DNA of 64,000 nt from Varroa destructor (GCF_002443255.2 NW_019211454.1:63790179-63854178); one strand, 5' to 3'. Positions 1 through 13,200 are shown, numbered from the stretch's first letter. The notes: generated from the letters alone by a model not told the origin. Program-made: numbers and translations.

Positions 1-115
1 ACCTACCTATATGTTAAAGAGTAAAATAATAAACTTCTATAATAATAATAATAATTAAAAATTAGCTAAAAGCTAAATAAAAAATAAAATAAGTAAATAA
101 AAAAGCAAAAAATTT
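1..115. repeat. A-rich low-complexity DNA
   Basis: Runs of AAT, AAAT and A make up nearly the whole stretch. Confidence 0.85.
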
Positions 116-3100
116 ACTTGTGCGAGCGGTTGAAAGTATTCGTTAGTCAAGTGAGTTGCTCTCCTAAGACGTTGAAGTTGACTAACTATAGCGACGTTCT
201 TTTGCATGCAGTATTAACTTACAAAAAAGTTTCAGAAAACAACGTCCTAGTGCAATGTGTTTACGCATCGCAAACTTTCTTAGAAGAAGACGCACGTACC
301 ATGGCCTAGATAACATAGAACTTATAAATATAGAGAGACATTAAAGCGAGGCACGAAGGCGGACCTCTGAAAGCCGAAATCATCCGAAGACTGTAATAGT
401 AAAAAAGACAATCCCGCTACCGATTAGTACATGTATACAAATGCGTGCCTTGGTCATACTGGAAATATTAAAAGAGCCTTCACTTTGCGTAATAGAGATA
501 GAACTTCATTCATTACGAGTTAGTGGAGTTCTACGTGAAAAAATCCTATCTATATTCTCATCCCCGCTCGAAGTATCCTGACTGAACCTTTTGGCATTAG
601 TGTCGATTTGATATTATCTATATTCCATTGAGTCGAATACTTTGCGACGCGTTTTCTGTCTGTACATGATTAGTTCTTTTCTGAGATATTAGTATATTCA
701 GCGCAGACCGGAAGGCAGCCACAAACAGAGCTCGTGTCGTTACCGGACAACACGCCCACCATTTTGTTTCCTCTATTCCCCTTTTTGTCCGTCATCCGTA
801 TAGCGCAAGAATTAGTTTAAACTGTCATTGTATTGACGAGAATGTGATGTGAGTACACGACCATCGCATATGAATGACTAGCCGCAAATGACGTCTCCGA
901 GCAAGCCCGTCCACCGCGCTCTACTAGAAGTAGATTTTGACGAGCAATTCTACGTTAACACTTCGCTGACAGAGGCAACAATCGAAACCGGTTTGCTCGA
1001 AGCCGCATCTGTCACTGCATAGGAAGTCTAATTTGGCCAGCAGCCGTCCTTCTATTCTTTCGACCGTCAGCGTTACTCAAGGATATTAAATTCCTCCGCC
1101 GTAGCCAACGGAGACGACCGTGATGGCGACTAGGCAGACCGCGCGGTGTGTAGTATATCGGTTGACTGGGCAGAAGGAGAAAGAGATAAGGAAAGGAAAG
1201 TTAGCTGAACTACTTGGTCAAAACTTCGAGGACTCTTTACCAGTTGACCGCTTGCCTCTGCCATTAGCTTCACCGAGCCGTCTCACCACGCTCAAGCTTA
1301 CCACTCATCCGTAGACGGGTGCTAGTCGATATAAAGAGAGATAAAGAAGGAAAGGGCAAGATCCAAGGAGAAAATTAGACCCGACACGACATCACTGGCA
1401 TGAAGCGCTACCGTTGATGTGTTGCGGCTGATAGGGGTGGCTAAAGGAAGAAGGGGAGACAACAGTAAGCCAATAATCTCTTCGGTACAGGCGATGAGTG
1501 CAGCACTGAAAGGACACTGGCCGACCTACTCGAACCTAGCACACCCAGAAATATTTTTGTCAGTGGCGACGAAAGCCCGGTCCTTGAAGGCTCGAACGCC
1601 TTCCTAGGCGACAAGGGCGACTGAGTGTTCTCTCGAATTCATACAATCCCTGTTGCTGTCTGTCCTTCAACCCGTCTCTGTAATGTGGGCTTCCGCAATG
1701 ATCATATGTGCGACGATGGGCTATAGGGGTGAGCTCGGCTAGCATAATCAATGTATGCGTGGGGGGTGACTACAGTAGCAAGCAGAGTTTCATATAAATC
1801 ACCCCGTAAAAGTCTTTTCGTGGTAAAGTCCAATGTGACGTATGATCGACTGTCCTTTATGACTGCATGGCTGCTGCTTGTCGAAATAATGCCTTACGTG
1901 CAATGTCGTTATAGACAGAGTCAGAATGATAACACGCACATTAATACAGATATTGTTCTGTAATAGCGTTAACTGCTTGGTAGGACGTGCATATAAAGAT
2001 GTGTCAATGTGCATCGACTATACGATGATGTTTGTGCATTAGTTAATTCCGTACATCTTACCAAACAGTATTACTTCACTACGAGAAACCACTAAGCACG
2101 TTGCGTCATGAGCTCAGTGGTGTCTTCATGAAATCTAGAATATACCGATTTATTTTTAAAATCAATGTAAAGTCTGCCCTTATAACAATTAATGGTACAG
2201 ACAAAATTAAAGAACGAATATATGCGTTAATTTACAATTAGCCGTATTTTTTTATTAGTTTGCCGTATTTTTTAATCCGAGCGCTTTAACTCAGACTTTG
2301 CTGAACGAAAACTGGTTTCCTAAACAGGCTATCAAATCTTTTATCTGCCGGTAATTAATATTATGGTTTTCGGGAAACAGAGAAGGTACTTTTGGGAAGT
2401 CGGTCGCTGAGGCAGTATAAGTAAATACTTTGGCTGTAATGCTTTTAATTTGCAGTCTCGAGGAACTAATTAGTAAAGAGTCTTAACTATAATTGAAATT
2501 TTCTGAACTCGTTAGCACTCATAACTTTAGTAAAGTCTCCTGTCCACAGCGGGCACCATTTTTCGGAATTTTACCAGTCTATTTTCACAGTGTATCGAGG
2601 AGGACAATGACTGGAAACAACCGCATAGTCTGTAGAAGTCTACTCGTTCTTGGTCATTTTGTTTGTCGGTCTATCGTTATATCGAGTTATTCGGAGGATC
2701 ATTTCAAGGTAATATATCTATGTTATGAATTCCCGCTACTATAATCTTGGAATGCAGGCTCAATTGTGCAACATATGAGTATAAACGTATCTAGGACTTG
2801 AATGGTGAACGCAGTCGTTATCTCACTCGATAGCTCAACTTCAACGATTTTTCAACGTTTCGACGACTTAGATAGGTGGGCGCCCATGTTATAGCGAGGC
2901 TTCTAGTCTACTAACGTTGCCTTAATCTAACTTATACGCGGCATAGGTTCACACTAACGTCGGCATTCGGGAAAATAAAAGATACTCCAACCACATGATG
3001 TCGATTTAATGAGAAAGAGCTCAGGATGCACCTTATTTAAGTTCGTCAATAAGTTGTGACATTCGATCAAACGAGGTTGTTTCCTTGGAATGACTGGATT

Positions 3101-5878
3101 AAAGCATCAGTATCCAGGTGCACATAGACTTTACTCAAGTTCCAAAGAAGTTAGAAGTGATCACGCGGAGCTTCGGGGATCTGGATACGGAGTTCACGAA
3201 AGAGTGTTAAGCATGGTTTTGCGAAGGAGAAATTTTGGTATGATCAGGTTAACAGCGAAGACCACTACAAAAAGCTTCAGAATTATATGCTGAGAATGAA
3301 TATCGTAAAGTTCGTCAATCAAATCAAATAAAATTGGATAGTTCTATGGCAAACAGGATGACTGCAAATTGGCATGGCAACCCGTCTCAATGTGAATAGA
3401 AGCTACACAACAGGACGCTGTAGCTCCTCTGATACTGCAGTAGCTCTTCAAAGTGGGCGTCGAAGGAAACCCGTTTCGACCCGTTGCAGCCGAAGGCGCG
3501 AGTGTCACAACGCAATTCATGAGCCATAATATGGTAGTAAGAAAGTCCATTACCTAACATGCCTTGCTGTGTTTGATCCGATACCTCTAAGACGCGGGTT
3601 GTAACACTCTTGATGGCCTATATGGATGTGCCTGCCGAGGAGACCAGTGACCAAACTTCACGGGCGAACACGCTAAAGGTAATAAGTGGTCGTTGAGCTT
3701 TTTTCAATAAGAGCCAACATTGATTGTTGTTGCGGACAAGAACACTAAATTTGGCAGTGATCATTCCTCCGACGACGGAAGCAAGTTTCTACGTTGATCG
3801 TGTTCTATAATGCATTAGTCGGATATCAGCAAGGAAACAATTAATTCCGCGAGATACAGCAGTTCTTGCTAGTTCCAAAGACAAACGAACTGAGTACGCA
3901 GGCAAGAGACACGTTAAATACAAGATACGTAGGGGTGATTACATGGGTTTACGTAGGATGATTTGACTAAGACAATACAAGCTACTACTAAGCGAAACGT
4001 CAATAAAACTAAGAATTTCCTTTTTTTTTTTAAATCAACAATCTACGTTATTGCCGGTTTTCGCGCAGCTTCTGAAAGATCGGAGGAAGATATCGATGGG
4101 GCAAGCCCGGCGATTTTCAGTAGGGATTATATTTAAAGGGCTTAAACGTTCATTAAAAGAGCTTAAAAAACCAGCTTTGATATATCTAGATTTTTCATAC
4201 AGAAATGAACGGCTATTTTGGGAAGGGGAATATAAATCTCCAATCGGAGGGTTTAAATAAGCTTTTTTCAGACTTTGCGCGCCTTTTGGATTCTTTGGCA
4301 GTGCTGACGATTAGCTCTTTTTTAGAGATATTGCATGGTGTTGTAGGAAAATTTAATTTTGCTGCTTTTTTTTTTTGTATGTCGAGCACCTAAGCGACAG
4401 TTCCATGAATTATATATATCACTTGATTCATGGTTATTACTGAAAAGTCTTTACAGACTAAGGAAAGAACGTTTAGAGTATGACTAATTGCCGGTTGAGG
4501 TCCTGAATCGAATCTGGTCTGACGCGATCAAACGTCAGACATGGTACTTCTAGCAGCTGTAAACAAATTCATTGAAACATTTATTTTTATAAGAACAACG
4601 TATAAGAAAATTCCGGACTTTCCATGCGTATATAATCATTCGACTACAATTGTTTTAAGTCCATTTAAGTAATATACCAATTTTTAGACCACCTTGGTTG
4701 GTTTCCGCTGACGTATCACGTCTGAATCGTCTGGCAGTAACAAAACGGTTTACTCCAATGTCTACTCCAATCTACAATGTCTCTGCACAGGCTGATGAAA
4801 GATTTTACGAATGTTGAATAGATACTAATATCTGGAAGCGAGTCATTGCTCGACCACCCGGAAATAGCATTTCAGCCCGGTTGAACGTGCAGTAAGCCAG
4901 CATACTCTATTGCACAAAACATTCGAGCCAAATATTTGGGGAACATTCTCCTAATAGCGTTCTGTTGGGAGCACAGAGATCGGTAGCTGGTCTATTTAGG
5001 ATAGTAATATTTCTGGCGTCGGACAGTCGTGTCCTTTCGGAGCTAACCACGCAATGAATATAGTCTTTTAAAGCGAGTTAACTTCGGATCCACGTAGACG
5101 TAGGGACTGGCGTGCCCGCATTTCAGCGCAATGATGGGTCTACTATAATAATAGTAGTAATCTAAAATAAATCATAAAATTAAACATATCGACCGTATGA
5201 AGCTGCCGTATCTGAATGTATCGACGATACACTTCGTTACTGACTACTGAGAGGTTTAACGACAAACAAGGTCAATCTTCTTCCAACAAAAAAGAACCTC
5301 ATTAGATATTTTACCAATGACATGCGCGAAACTTAATACGGAAGTATCGGCATCCAAAAGCGCGATTTCATATACGTTTTTGACAACAACTACCTGACTA
5401 ACATGATCCTGGCTGTGCGAGAAACCTATCGAAGACACTTAGTATCTAGCCTAATTGCACGATGCGCTATGGCAAAAGCGCCCTCGGGCAGTCCTACTTC
5501 TGACCAAGACAGTTGTAAACATTCATTGTAATTGAACTAAGCATTACTGCTTGACATCGGTAATTATTAATAGATGTATATAATATAAATAATAGATGCA
5601 TAATAGAAACAGACTAGATTGAGGACGTGTCACGGTGTTCTCACATTGCAGTTTATAATCAGAATTCACCCACGAAGCCATGCTGCTTTATGCTGACTTT
5701 CGAGGGTAGTTTATACAGGAGAGTTGATAAAGAACTCTAAAAGTAGTGTTCTAAGAACGACTCCGAACAGAAGGCGCCAAACTCTCATATCTTTGCGTCT
5801 TTGCGTAGAGTATCCTATCTCCTTTCTAAGATTTGAATGGAAATGCACCCTGGTATATGAGCATACGAATTTATTTGA
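116..5878. other. No recognisable gene
   Basis: Mostly AT-rich with frequent stops. A GC-richer patch at 1.08-1.76 kb holds short frames on both strands. A Lys-rich frame at 4051-4260 and one at 3344-3550 (minus) have no recognisable content. Confidence 0.6.
1123..1314 (+). CDS. Hypothetical small ORF, 63 residues
   Basis: ATG-to-TAG frame beginning MATRQTARCVVYRLTGQKEK, Lys/Glu-rich in its first half and Pro/Leu-rich after. The start context has G at +4 but pyrimidines around it. It sits in a GC-richer patch (1.08-1.76 kb) with other short frames on both strands. Little separates it from chance. Confidence 0.15.
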   Translation: MATRQTARCVVYRLTGQKEKEIRKGKLAELLGQNFEDSLPVDRLPLPLASPSRLTTLKLTTHP

Positions 5879-6211
5879 ACATCTACTTTAACTAGATTTT
5901 CAAGTTCAAGACTCAATACGGCGTCCTTTTGGTCAAAAATAGGGCGTTTTTTTGGCCGATTTTGTCGCGTTCTTGCTTCTTGGTCAGATCTACCAAACGA
6001 ATCTGTGACTGCCGTGCACCAATCAAGTTATGTTCATCCTCAAGAAACCAATGTTACCTGGCTGTTGTTTGCTCAAAGTATTGATATAAAGGATATTCCA
6101 GCGGCAATTCAGGAATGGTCGCTGTCTTATACGGCCAGAACAAGACTGTCTCCCGTAAAATACCGTCGTAATTGCTTTCTTACCGGCCGTAATAATCGTA
6201 AAGGAACTTGA
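5879..6211 (+). CDS. Candidate exon or decayed coding fragment (111 open codons)
   Basis: Plus-strand open frame ending TGA at 6209-6211. A pyrimidine tract and CTTCTTGGTCAG|ATCTACC form a good acceptor inside it (exon edge near 5987). Beyond it the peptide is balanced and coding-like (PNESVTAVHQSSYVHPQE, then SIDIKDIPAAIQEW). No family is recognised. Confidence 0.22.
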   Translation, partial: TSTLTRFSSSRLNTASFWSKIGRFFGRFCRVLASWSDLPNESVTAVHQSSYVHPQETNVTWLLFAQSIDIKDIPAAIQEWSLSYTARTRLSPVKYRRNCFLTGRNNRKGT

Positions 6212-6266
6212 TCCTATCTATTTAGGAGAATACTTGCTTGAGTAAATTTGATGGGGAGTAGACGTT

Positions 6267-6559
6267 TTAAAAGACAGAGTAATCTCTCTTCCCGGCGGGC
6301 CCGTTTTGAAGCCGGTCTGCCACAAAAGGTAGGACATCTTGGCGACAACAGATGGCTCCCACCAAAGCAATAGCGCGGCTTTTGCTAGTGAGCAGTTCGT
6401 GTATGGTTTCGTGTTCCAGCGATTTATCTGTGCTGGAAGTTGAATTACTTGCACTGGATCTTACTTCTGGACATGCCTCTAAGATGTCTTCCTTTTGTGA
6501 CGCTATGTAATTCAAATGCTGCGTTACCTCTGCTAACGGCAAATAATAAACCAGCTCTC
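6267..6559 (-). CDS. Candidate terminal exon, about 90 codons
   Basis: Minus-strand open frame to a TAA. An acceptor-like TTATTTGCCGTTAG|CAGAGG lies near 6540. The peptide is mixed polar and helical (QHLNYIASQKEDILEACPEV, then ALVGAICCRQDVLPFVADRL), with a Ser/Thr-rich linker. It faces another candidate on the opposite strand 56 bp away. No family is recognised. Confidence 0.25.
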
Positions 6560-6614
6560 ACTTTCTTCAACTAAGTAGAAAGGATTGTTAGACTGTGTAC
6601 AAGCGGACATCATT

Positions 6615-6812
6615 TTAGATAGACGTAGATAGATGGTTCAAGGAAACCCTTAAGTATCCAATGTCGATGATTACCGCCGAACATTTTGGCCCGTTGGGCG
6701 ACTGTTTCGCTCCTGAGATGGCTATTGTTATGTCTACGAACGAAAGGTCTTTGTAATAGCATAGTAACTTAAGGATATATGGTGGCGCAGGCTCGAGTCT
6801 GGGCGTCGACAT
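6615..6812 (-). CDS. Hypothetical protein, 65 residues
   Basis: ATG-to-TAA frame beginning MSTPRLEPAPPYILKLLCYY, with purine-first periodicity in its middle (FVDITIAISGAK). It lies just upstream of the 6267-6559 candidate on the same strand, but no splice join keeps frame between them. No family is recognised. Confidence 0.18.
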   Translation of the reverse strand: MSTPRLEPAPPYILKLLCYYKDLSFVDITIAISGAKQSPNGPKCSAVIIDIGYLRVSLNHLSTSI

Positions 6813-8195
6813 ATTTTGTCGCGTGCTGAGAGTTAGCCGTATGAAATAATGCCCAACGACTTACGTACCAAACAAAAACCGCAAGGAATATGTCTAAAGG
6901 TTAACAGGACCTCTTGAAGAGTGAAATATGCCATGATAACACTTCTCATAGCGGCATGTTATGGGTGTGGTTAACAAATGGCTTACATTCGATACCAACT
7001 GAGAAAGCTTGTTCTTTTAGTGAGATTGGAGGTAAAATTCTTGACACCGCAGCGAGACGAACACTCGGGATCCCTGTACAATATCTTTCCCGGCTCGAAA
7101 TTCTGCTTTTGTTGTGAGCCTTGCTAGGAATTACAGCTTCGGAATCTAGAGGGTTGCGCTTCTTCGCTTTTTATGCTATTAGTGTGCTGTTAGGCAAAAA
7201 TTAATATATGTCGTTTGCCTAAAATACTAACTTCAAAGTTGCGCGCCATTAAAGCGAGTATATAAGCGTGACTGCGCTTACTGGGTAGAACTAAATCTAT
7301 GTACGAAGATTGTCTTATACATTGCGGCCTGAAAGATCTTGCCTAATTATTTTCTAATCATGAAGACCTATGCGGTCCTGGGCTCGAACGTCTTACGGTT
7401 TTGGGCAGCCAGTTTATGAATCAGCATCTGTATGCCGTACGCAAATCATTATGCATATACACGTACCACAGTAATACCTGGAACAGCTTACAGTTAATTA
7501 ATTGTGCACCATATTTACAGTGAAATATCAAGATTTTTTTTAACTTGTCGAATGAAGCTGCAAATCTATTCTACAATTATAAATAGAATATCCTGTTTTC
7601 ATTTAACTATATGTTTCAATCTATTTCCACTTGCTACGCACGGTTCGTGAGCTGCTTATAATGATCATGTTTATTAGGCGAGAGAAACGACATACCGTGC
7701 GTAGAAAGAAAAAAATCAATTTTTACCAATTGGTGAGCTTTATTATGTGCTAACTTACTTAACCTGCGTAGATATTTGCTCGTTATAACAACCAATAAAT
7801 AAATGGTACTGATTGAAAAATGAGTGGCAGTGCGGAGCCCCCTTAGTCCGTCTAATAATTGCTTACAGAGCTGACTGACAATACGATACACAAATCGTAA
7901 GCAAAAAAGAGTAGTTATTAGTGCTTTTTATGTATACAATATATATAGATAACAAACCGTTAAGCCGACCAATTCATGAAGAGCCTATTGCTAAAACAGC
8001 TAATCGGGTCGTACGCCGATCGCACTAAGTTTGCGTTCCTTAATGAGGCGCGGTCTGGGAGCTGCTCGGCATTTATTAGCTGGCCGTAAATTTTGCGAAA
8101 ACAATTTTGTCGACGTCGTTGACCCAAGCCTCATTCGGTAGTGAGAGAGACCTTGATATGGCAACTACGAGCTAAGAATAAAGATCTACTGACCG
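6813..8195. other. No recognisable gene
   Basis: AT-rich. It holds the 9-bp hairpin at 7190-7222 and nothing else recognisable. Confidence 0.6.
7190..7222. repeat. Perfect 9-bp inverted repeat
   Basis: Arms TTAGGCAAA (7190-7198) and TTTGCCTAA (7214-7222) with a 15-base AT-rich loop. Confidence 0.9.
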
Positions 8196-8366
8196 CTATT
8201 CAGGGCCAGAAAATTGGGAAAATCGAGGATCATCAGAATAGAAGCTAACCCAGCCACAGCGGGAGCAGCGTTTAAAAACATTGTCAGCAAGCGACATTAA
8301 TTCAGAACCACAGAAAGGACCGTTCCGTAGCAAAACAGAAAAAGGCGCTACGGGCGCTATCATCGA

Positions 8367-8756
8367 ATGTTCGGGAATAGACGAACGCAAGAAGCTCAAG
8401 TTGCTGCCGCTGGCAACAACAACGACAGTGCCGACGGTGAGGTGGTGCGAGCTAACGGAGGTCCACGAGCGAACAGACAGACGGTACAAAGTTACGAAAC
8501 GCGATCTATGTTAATGTTCACTACCCGAACGACGAAAACGGTGAGCGGAGCACCGAAGCTAGCGACATGTTTGATGGCCGAAGAACCGACCGACAAACCG
8601 CCAATCTTTGGCGCTGGCGAGAACTTGAGAAGGACCGTAACAACACTGGCACGAAAACGGACCAGGCAGAAAACGAACGTCTGCCAGGCCGAAGAGCCCA
8701 GGTATTACACGGCAATATTAGAAGTGAACAACAACAACAACAGCTACGAAAAGTGA
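8367..8756 (+). CDS. Hypothetical Asn/Thr/Arg-rich protein, 129 residues
   Basis: A complete ATG-to-TGA frame in a GC-richer, AAC-rich block. The protein is hydrophilic and low in complexity, with Asn runs at both ends (GNNND near residue 17, NNNNN near residue 121) and no clear domain. Purine-first codon periodicity is marked. A second frame (8281-8514) overlaps its start and a third (8767-9225) follows its stop, so the block may be one longer reading frame broken by indels, or an untranslated exon with CAA repeats. An antisense frame (8196-8489) is also open, so the strand is uncertain. Confidence 0.3.
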   Translation: MFGNRRTQEAQVAAAGNNNDSADGEVVRANGGPRANRQTVQSYETRSMLMFTTRTTKTVSGAPKLATCLMAEEPTDKPPIFGAGENLRRTVTTLARKRTRQKTNVCQAEEPRYYTAILEVNNNNNSYEK

Positions 8757-8766
8757 AGGAACCAGT

Positions 8767-9225
8767 TTGGCTGGGTCTGACAACAGCAACAACGAGTCTG
8801 TGCCGGGCGGCCCGTCAGGATGCCAGCATTATGTTGATATATTGCCGTCAAGCAAGAGTATTTTTCGCGATTGGAATAAATACGCCGTAATCGCAAGGAG
8901 CAAAGCACATTCTACACAAGGACCCACCAAACACGGCGGCCAATTACAGCCGCTCTTACATTCACGGTTACTATGCTGGGGTTATTATACTCTACTATAT
9001 ACTACAACTCACAACTGTAGATGTCTCTCAGCAAGACAAAAACAAGATGGACAAAGGTTTTTTTGTTTTGCGAATAAAATTAATGACAATGAATGCATTG
9101 CTGACCTTACGGGCCCACTTGTCGCGCATCTCCAAAATATAGCCGTCAATAGTAATAGCAGTATTCGTATTCTGGTACGTATATGCCGATATAGTGTGCA
9201 AAGTCGGCACGAGCGACGCCGTTAA
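8767..9225 (+). CDS. Open frame of 152 codons, hypothetical
   Basis: Open without an in-frame ATG near its start, beginning 10 bases after the stop of the Asn-rich frame. Its first part resembles that frame in composition (SDNSNNESVPGG). After about residue 70 the composition becomes unlike a soluble protein (WGYYTLLYTTTHNC), suggesting the coding-like part ends near 8980. No domain is recognised. Confidence 0.15.
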   Translation: MAGSDNSNNESVPGGPSGCQHYVDILPSSKSIFRDWNKYAVIARSKAHSTQGPTKHGGQLQPLLHSRLLCWGYYTLLYTTTHNCRCLSARQKQDGQRFFCFANKINDNECIADLTGPLVAHLQNIAVNSNSSIRILVRICRYSVQSRHERRR

Positions 9226-9809
9226 TAAATTTGCCCCGTGGCAGCTTTTCATCGTTGGTGAATAAACATGACACAAGAGGAAAGAGTAACCCTTGTTTGC
9301 GACAGATGCTCACGATCGTGCGGCGATTGAACGACCGAACGAACGAACATTTCGAGAGACGACGTCGTGCGCACGCACATGCACCAGAAAGTAGCGCTTC
9401 CAACTAAGCTCGCTAAAGAGCTGTAGTGAAAGAAAAGGTCGCTGCTCTTACTAGCTCTTCTAAGATTAATTTTCCGTTTATATTAAACAGACGTAAGGGG
9501 CGAGTGTTTATCGCATTTTGTTTCCCGCATTTTGTGTCTATCTGTAAATGTGTCTTGAACCAGTGCGTTCGAGCTGTACTCTACATATTCGGAGCAAAGC
9601 GAAACGAGGCACTTTTACCTCTGAGGGTTCAGGTAACGAAAAGTAGCTTAGCAGCTTCAAGTGGCCGAAAGGTCAAACAGGACTAGGAATATTCGATTAC
9701 TCATATTACGAGGACCCACTATCATTTGTCGCAACATCACTAGCAGCGGCAGTAGAAAGAAGATCTCACTGCGTTAATATCACGGCGGCCTTGCGTGAGA
9801 TGCGCTAAA

Positions 9810-10282
9810 TTACGGCTCATCTTTTTGAAAACTTTCAATAGGATAACGGCGAAGAAGGCAGCTGAGAGAACACCGCAATAGCGGATGCTGTTGAATGTGC
9901 TCAAGGAAAAGCAGCGTATCAATAAAGAACAAAATCAACAGCGGCCATACATAAATGTAGAGATTGACCCTTGCGGTCATTGGCCATTTTACCTCAACGT
10001 CGCCATCACCGCTATCGTTCACATACTAGTAATCTCGTAGACATTGTACAAATCGTTTCGTACAAATAATTTTGAAACAGCAGCTTTTTCCCAGTTCCGC
10101 TTGCCGCTATTGGTTTGATAGGGAACAGAGCAGGGAATCTGCTTCAAGTCGGTCCCATCGAGCTGTTGTCGTCGTCGAAGAATACGATTGAAATATATGA
10201 GACATTGAAACAGACGACGTCTTAATAAATTCTGCTGATATTGCAATGAATCACGAATGATTCGGGGTTGAAGCATCGACAA
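9810..10282 (-). other. Two abutting minus-strand open frames
   Basis: A frame at 10019-10282 (Arg/Gln-rich, ending NDLYNVYEITSM) overlaps by one base a frame at 9810-10022 that has a hydrophobic stretch (YIYVWPLLILFFIDTLLFL). A donor-like GTTGAG|GTAAAA lies between them near 9993. They could be one decayed coding unit with a frameshift, or chance. No family is recognised. Confidence 0.15.
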
Positions 10283-13200
10283 AAACCCATGTAAGTTGCC
10301 TGTATCATATGTACCTCTGCATACATGACTAGCGGTACGAGGCTAATCCAAACAAAAAGCTGAAACTGACGCATTTTTATTCTAATCGGGTGGCGCAAAA
10401 CGAGTTACCATTTTGACGGTGCGACCTCTGATCCTTCGCTTTCTCTTCTAACAGTCATTATTATCAAGCGCATTCAGTCCGGGAGCTCATTTTATATTTA
10501 GTCATCCTCTTACGTATTCTACAACTGTGAAAGCATCAAAGGACCCGTATGTTTAAGTTCTTAAAGTTAAAATACATATATATAAACTATGGGCTATATT
10601 TCGTGTAGCTAGTACGCGGTGTTTGCTTCGCTCACGAGGAACAAATAATCGCTATGTTTATATAAAAGGCTGCCATGGATACTTGTCTGTAAGGTGGAAA
10701 CAAATATTCACCGGTCAATTCGCGTCGCGGTAATCGCTACCGGCGTGTCGATTTTAGCACAACCTATCATCTCTCTTAGAGAGTTAGTCTCAGTTTTTTT
10801 TTTATAAATACCAGTCGTTGACTGTATCTCTTCAATGAATTCTACCAAAATGCGCTATTAATTTCCCTCTATTATTCGTTAAGACCCGAGAGCAGCTATG
10901 AGATTGGCGTCGTTAAGTGACAACTAAATCAAATAGAAGGCATAACCAGATTTCTTAGACTAGTACATATGTGACACTCTCCTTTGCACTGATTTAATAA
11001 GACACGCTGATTATTACGCTGTTATCTATCGGCGCCAAGAAGCAGCAGGCGGACGCGGGCGCGCTGGCATTCTAGTAGCGCCCTAAAAACGCTAGCCCGC
11101 TTTACCCTTCGCCAAGCCCCTTCTTCCCACAGTCACTAATCTCATCTGTTACGCCTATCCTAGAATGTCGTTCTTGCTCATTCTGCCATTTTGGCAACGT
11201 TTGTTAATAAGCGGCATCGGCAAGGGCCTATTTAGCGACAACGACAAAAGGAACGCGACGTCTATCGATTCGAATAAAGGGCTCAGTTTTATTTTCTCTC
11301 ATTTCAAATATGCCTGCACGTACATTCGCCTGTATACCATCGCAGTCCAAGAAGAGACACTCACGCGTTCTCGCTCTCTTTTATTTTGGCTTGGATTTCT
11401 TGTTACCCTTAATTAAGGGGCAGGCCGGACAACTGAACGCCAGGCACAAGCCTTCGACAGCCGGAAATCGATTTCTGTTGCTGCTGATGCTAGGCCAATC
11501 GGCATCATGTGTAGCTGGCTATTTTTTTATAGTATAATAGGCGCCATCCATACCCAGGGTTATCTGACTCCCCTTACAAACATGTTATTTTCATTCTTCT
11601 AAAATTGAAGTAATGCTAGAGCAAGGCCCTTGCGCACTAAAACTCACTTCCTAGCAACGTTTTATAAGTGAAGGTGCCCCACTCTTGGTTAATGGCAGCA
11701 CCGGCTCAGCCGCGCTGGCCCTAGTTACTTCGCCGCTAAGTGTCATCGTTAACGTTGAAGTTACATACAGAGTGAGCAGTGCGCCACTGAGATAACACCA
11801 GATGCTTCTGCGAACTGCGGATGGCGTAGAGACAGCATCCGTGTCGGCGACGGGGGTTACGTCGGCGGCCATTAACACGCTGTTCGCCCTAAAACGCACT
11901 TTATAACGTCAAGGGCGTAGGAAAGAATGTCACTGGGCCCTTTCGCTCAGGTTTTACTTACTAATAGACTATTCATAGACTAATAACTAAGTAGCGGAAG
12001 AGGCTATTGACTATATTATGGAGACGCCGATTAAAGTGTCTCATGGCACGTGACTATGTGCCGGTAAGCGAGACCAAGCATAAGATAGATACGAGCGAGC
12101 GTTCCAAGCTCACTTGTAAATAGCGCTCGCAACTATAAGAAATAATATATATGTATAAGGGAACGGAAGTTCGATATCAAACGCGATTACGTCTAAAACA
12201 GGCAATGTAAAAAAATTTTGTATCTAATTTTTAATGAATGTGAAGTTTTATACCCGGAAATATATGTTTTTGTTAATACGTTACATTCCTTCACTTTGAA
12301 AACTATTTGTTTTAGTAAACTAAATATTGCCAAATGTCGAGGATGCACTCTGTTAATAGAGTAATTAGTCGCGAGCTGTTCTATTCTTATTGCCCTTTCG
12401 AATTTTTCTCGATGCCCTTTCTTCATTTCGAACAGACGCAGCGTCACCATGCTACTGGATTACGCAGAAATTGCCGTTCACTACTTTGTTCATATCACCG
12501 ATAGAAGCAAAGCAGATGAAGAATAAGCTTCAAAGTAATCCCAACTCGAACTTGCGCTTCGGGTTGAATTCCGTGATGTTGTCGTTGTTGCCTTTGTGCC
12601 ACTCCTATTGTTGTACGCCAGTAGCCAGCAAGTCTAACCAAGAGGACGATCATTCGCCAAAGTCGAGCCAATGTCGTCCACTTTATCGAGGATCGCTATA
12701 ATCGGGAGTGAGGCCTCAGCTAAATCAAATAGACAGCTCAAGATGGCACGATTAATTTTCGCCCGATTGATATATCTAGTACGATTCCGCTACGTTGTTA
12801 CTCTGGTCAGTTAAAATCTACTTGCTCGGTTAGCTTCAAGCCATGCCGAAGCCTTCTATAATTACTATCGGGCTCAGAACGATGGATACGCTAATTAGAC
12901 GAAACCTGGTTAGCTGCTCTAATAGTGATCATGTTATAACTAGCCTTCGTACGTTTACAACCGATACCATCATACTCGCGCATGAGACAAGCTGGGACTA
13001 TGATCGAAGTACAATGTTGAAACCGGTAACTTGAACAACTTTCAATGCTTCATTTCACATTCACTTTTCAATACTTCCAAATATTATAGCCATATATGGC
13101 ATAGAACTAGATCTTGAACAGCTTCTACACAAAAACCCGAACTTTTACGGTTTTAGGAGATTCACTGCGAAGAGCATTAGAGTAAGTCTTGCCTACCAAC

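Noticed and set aside
3344..3550. Minus-strand frame considered as a mariner transposase fragment
   Set aside because: No catalytic Asp context or other transposase motif was found, and no terminal inverted repeats could be seen.
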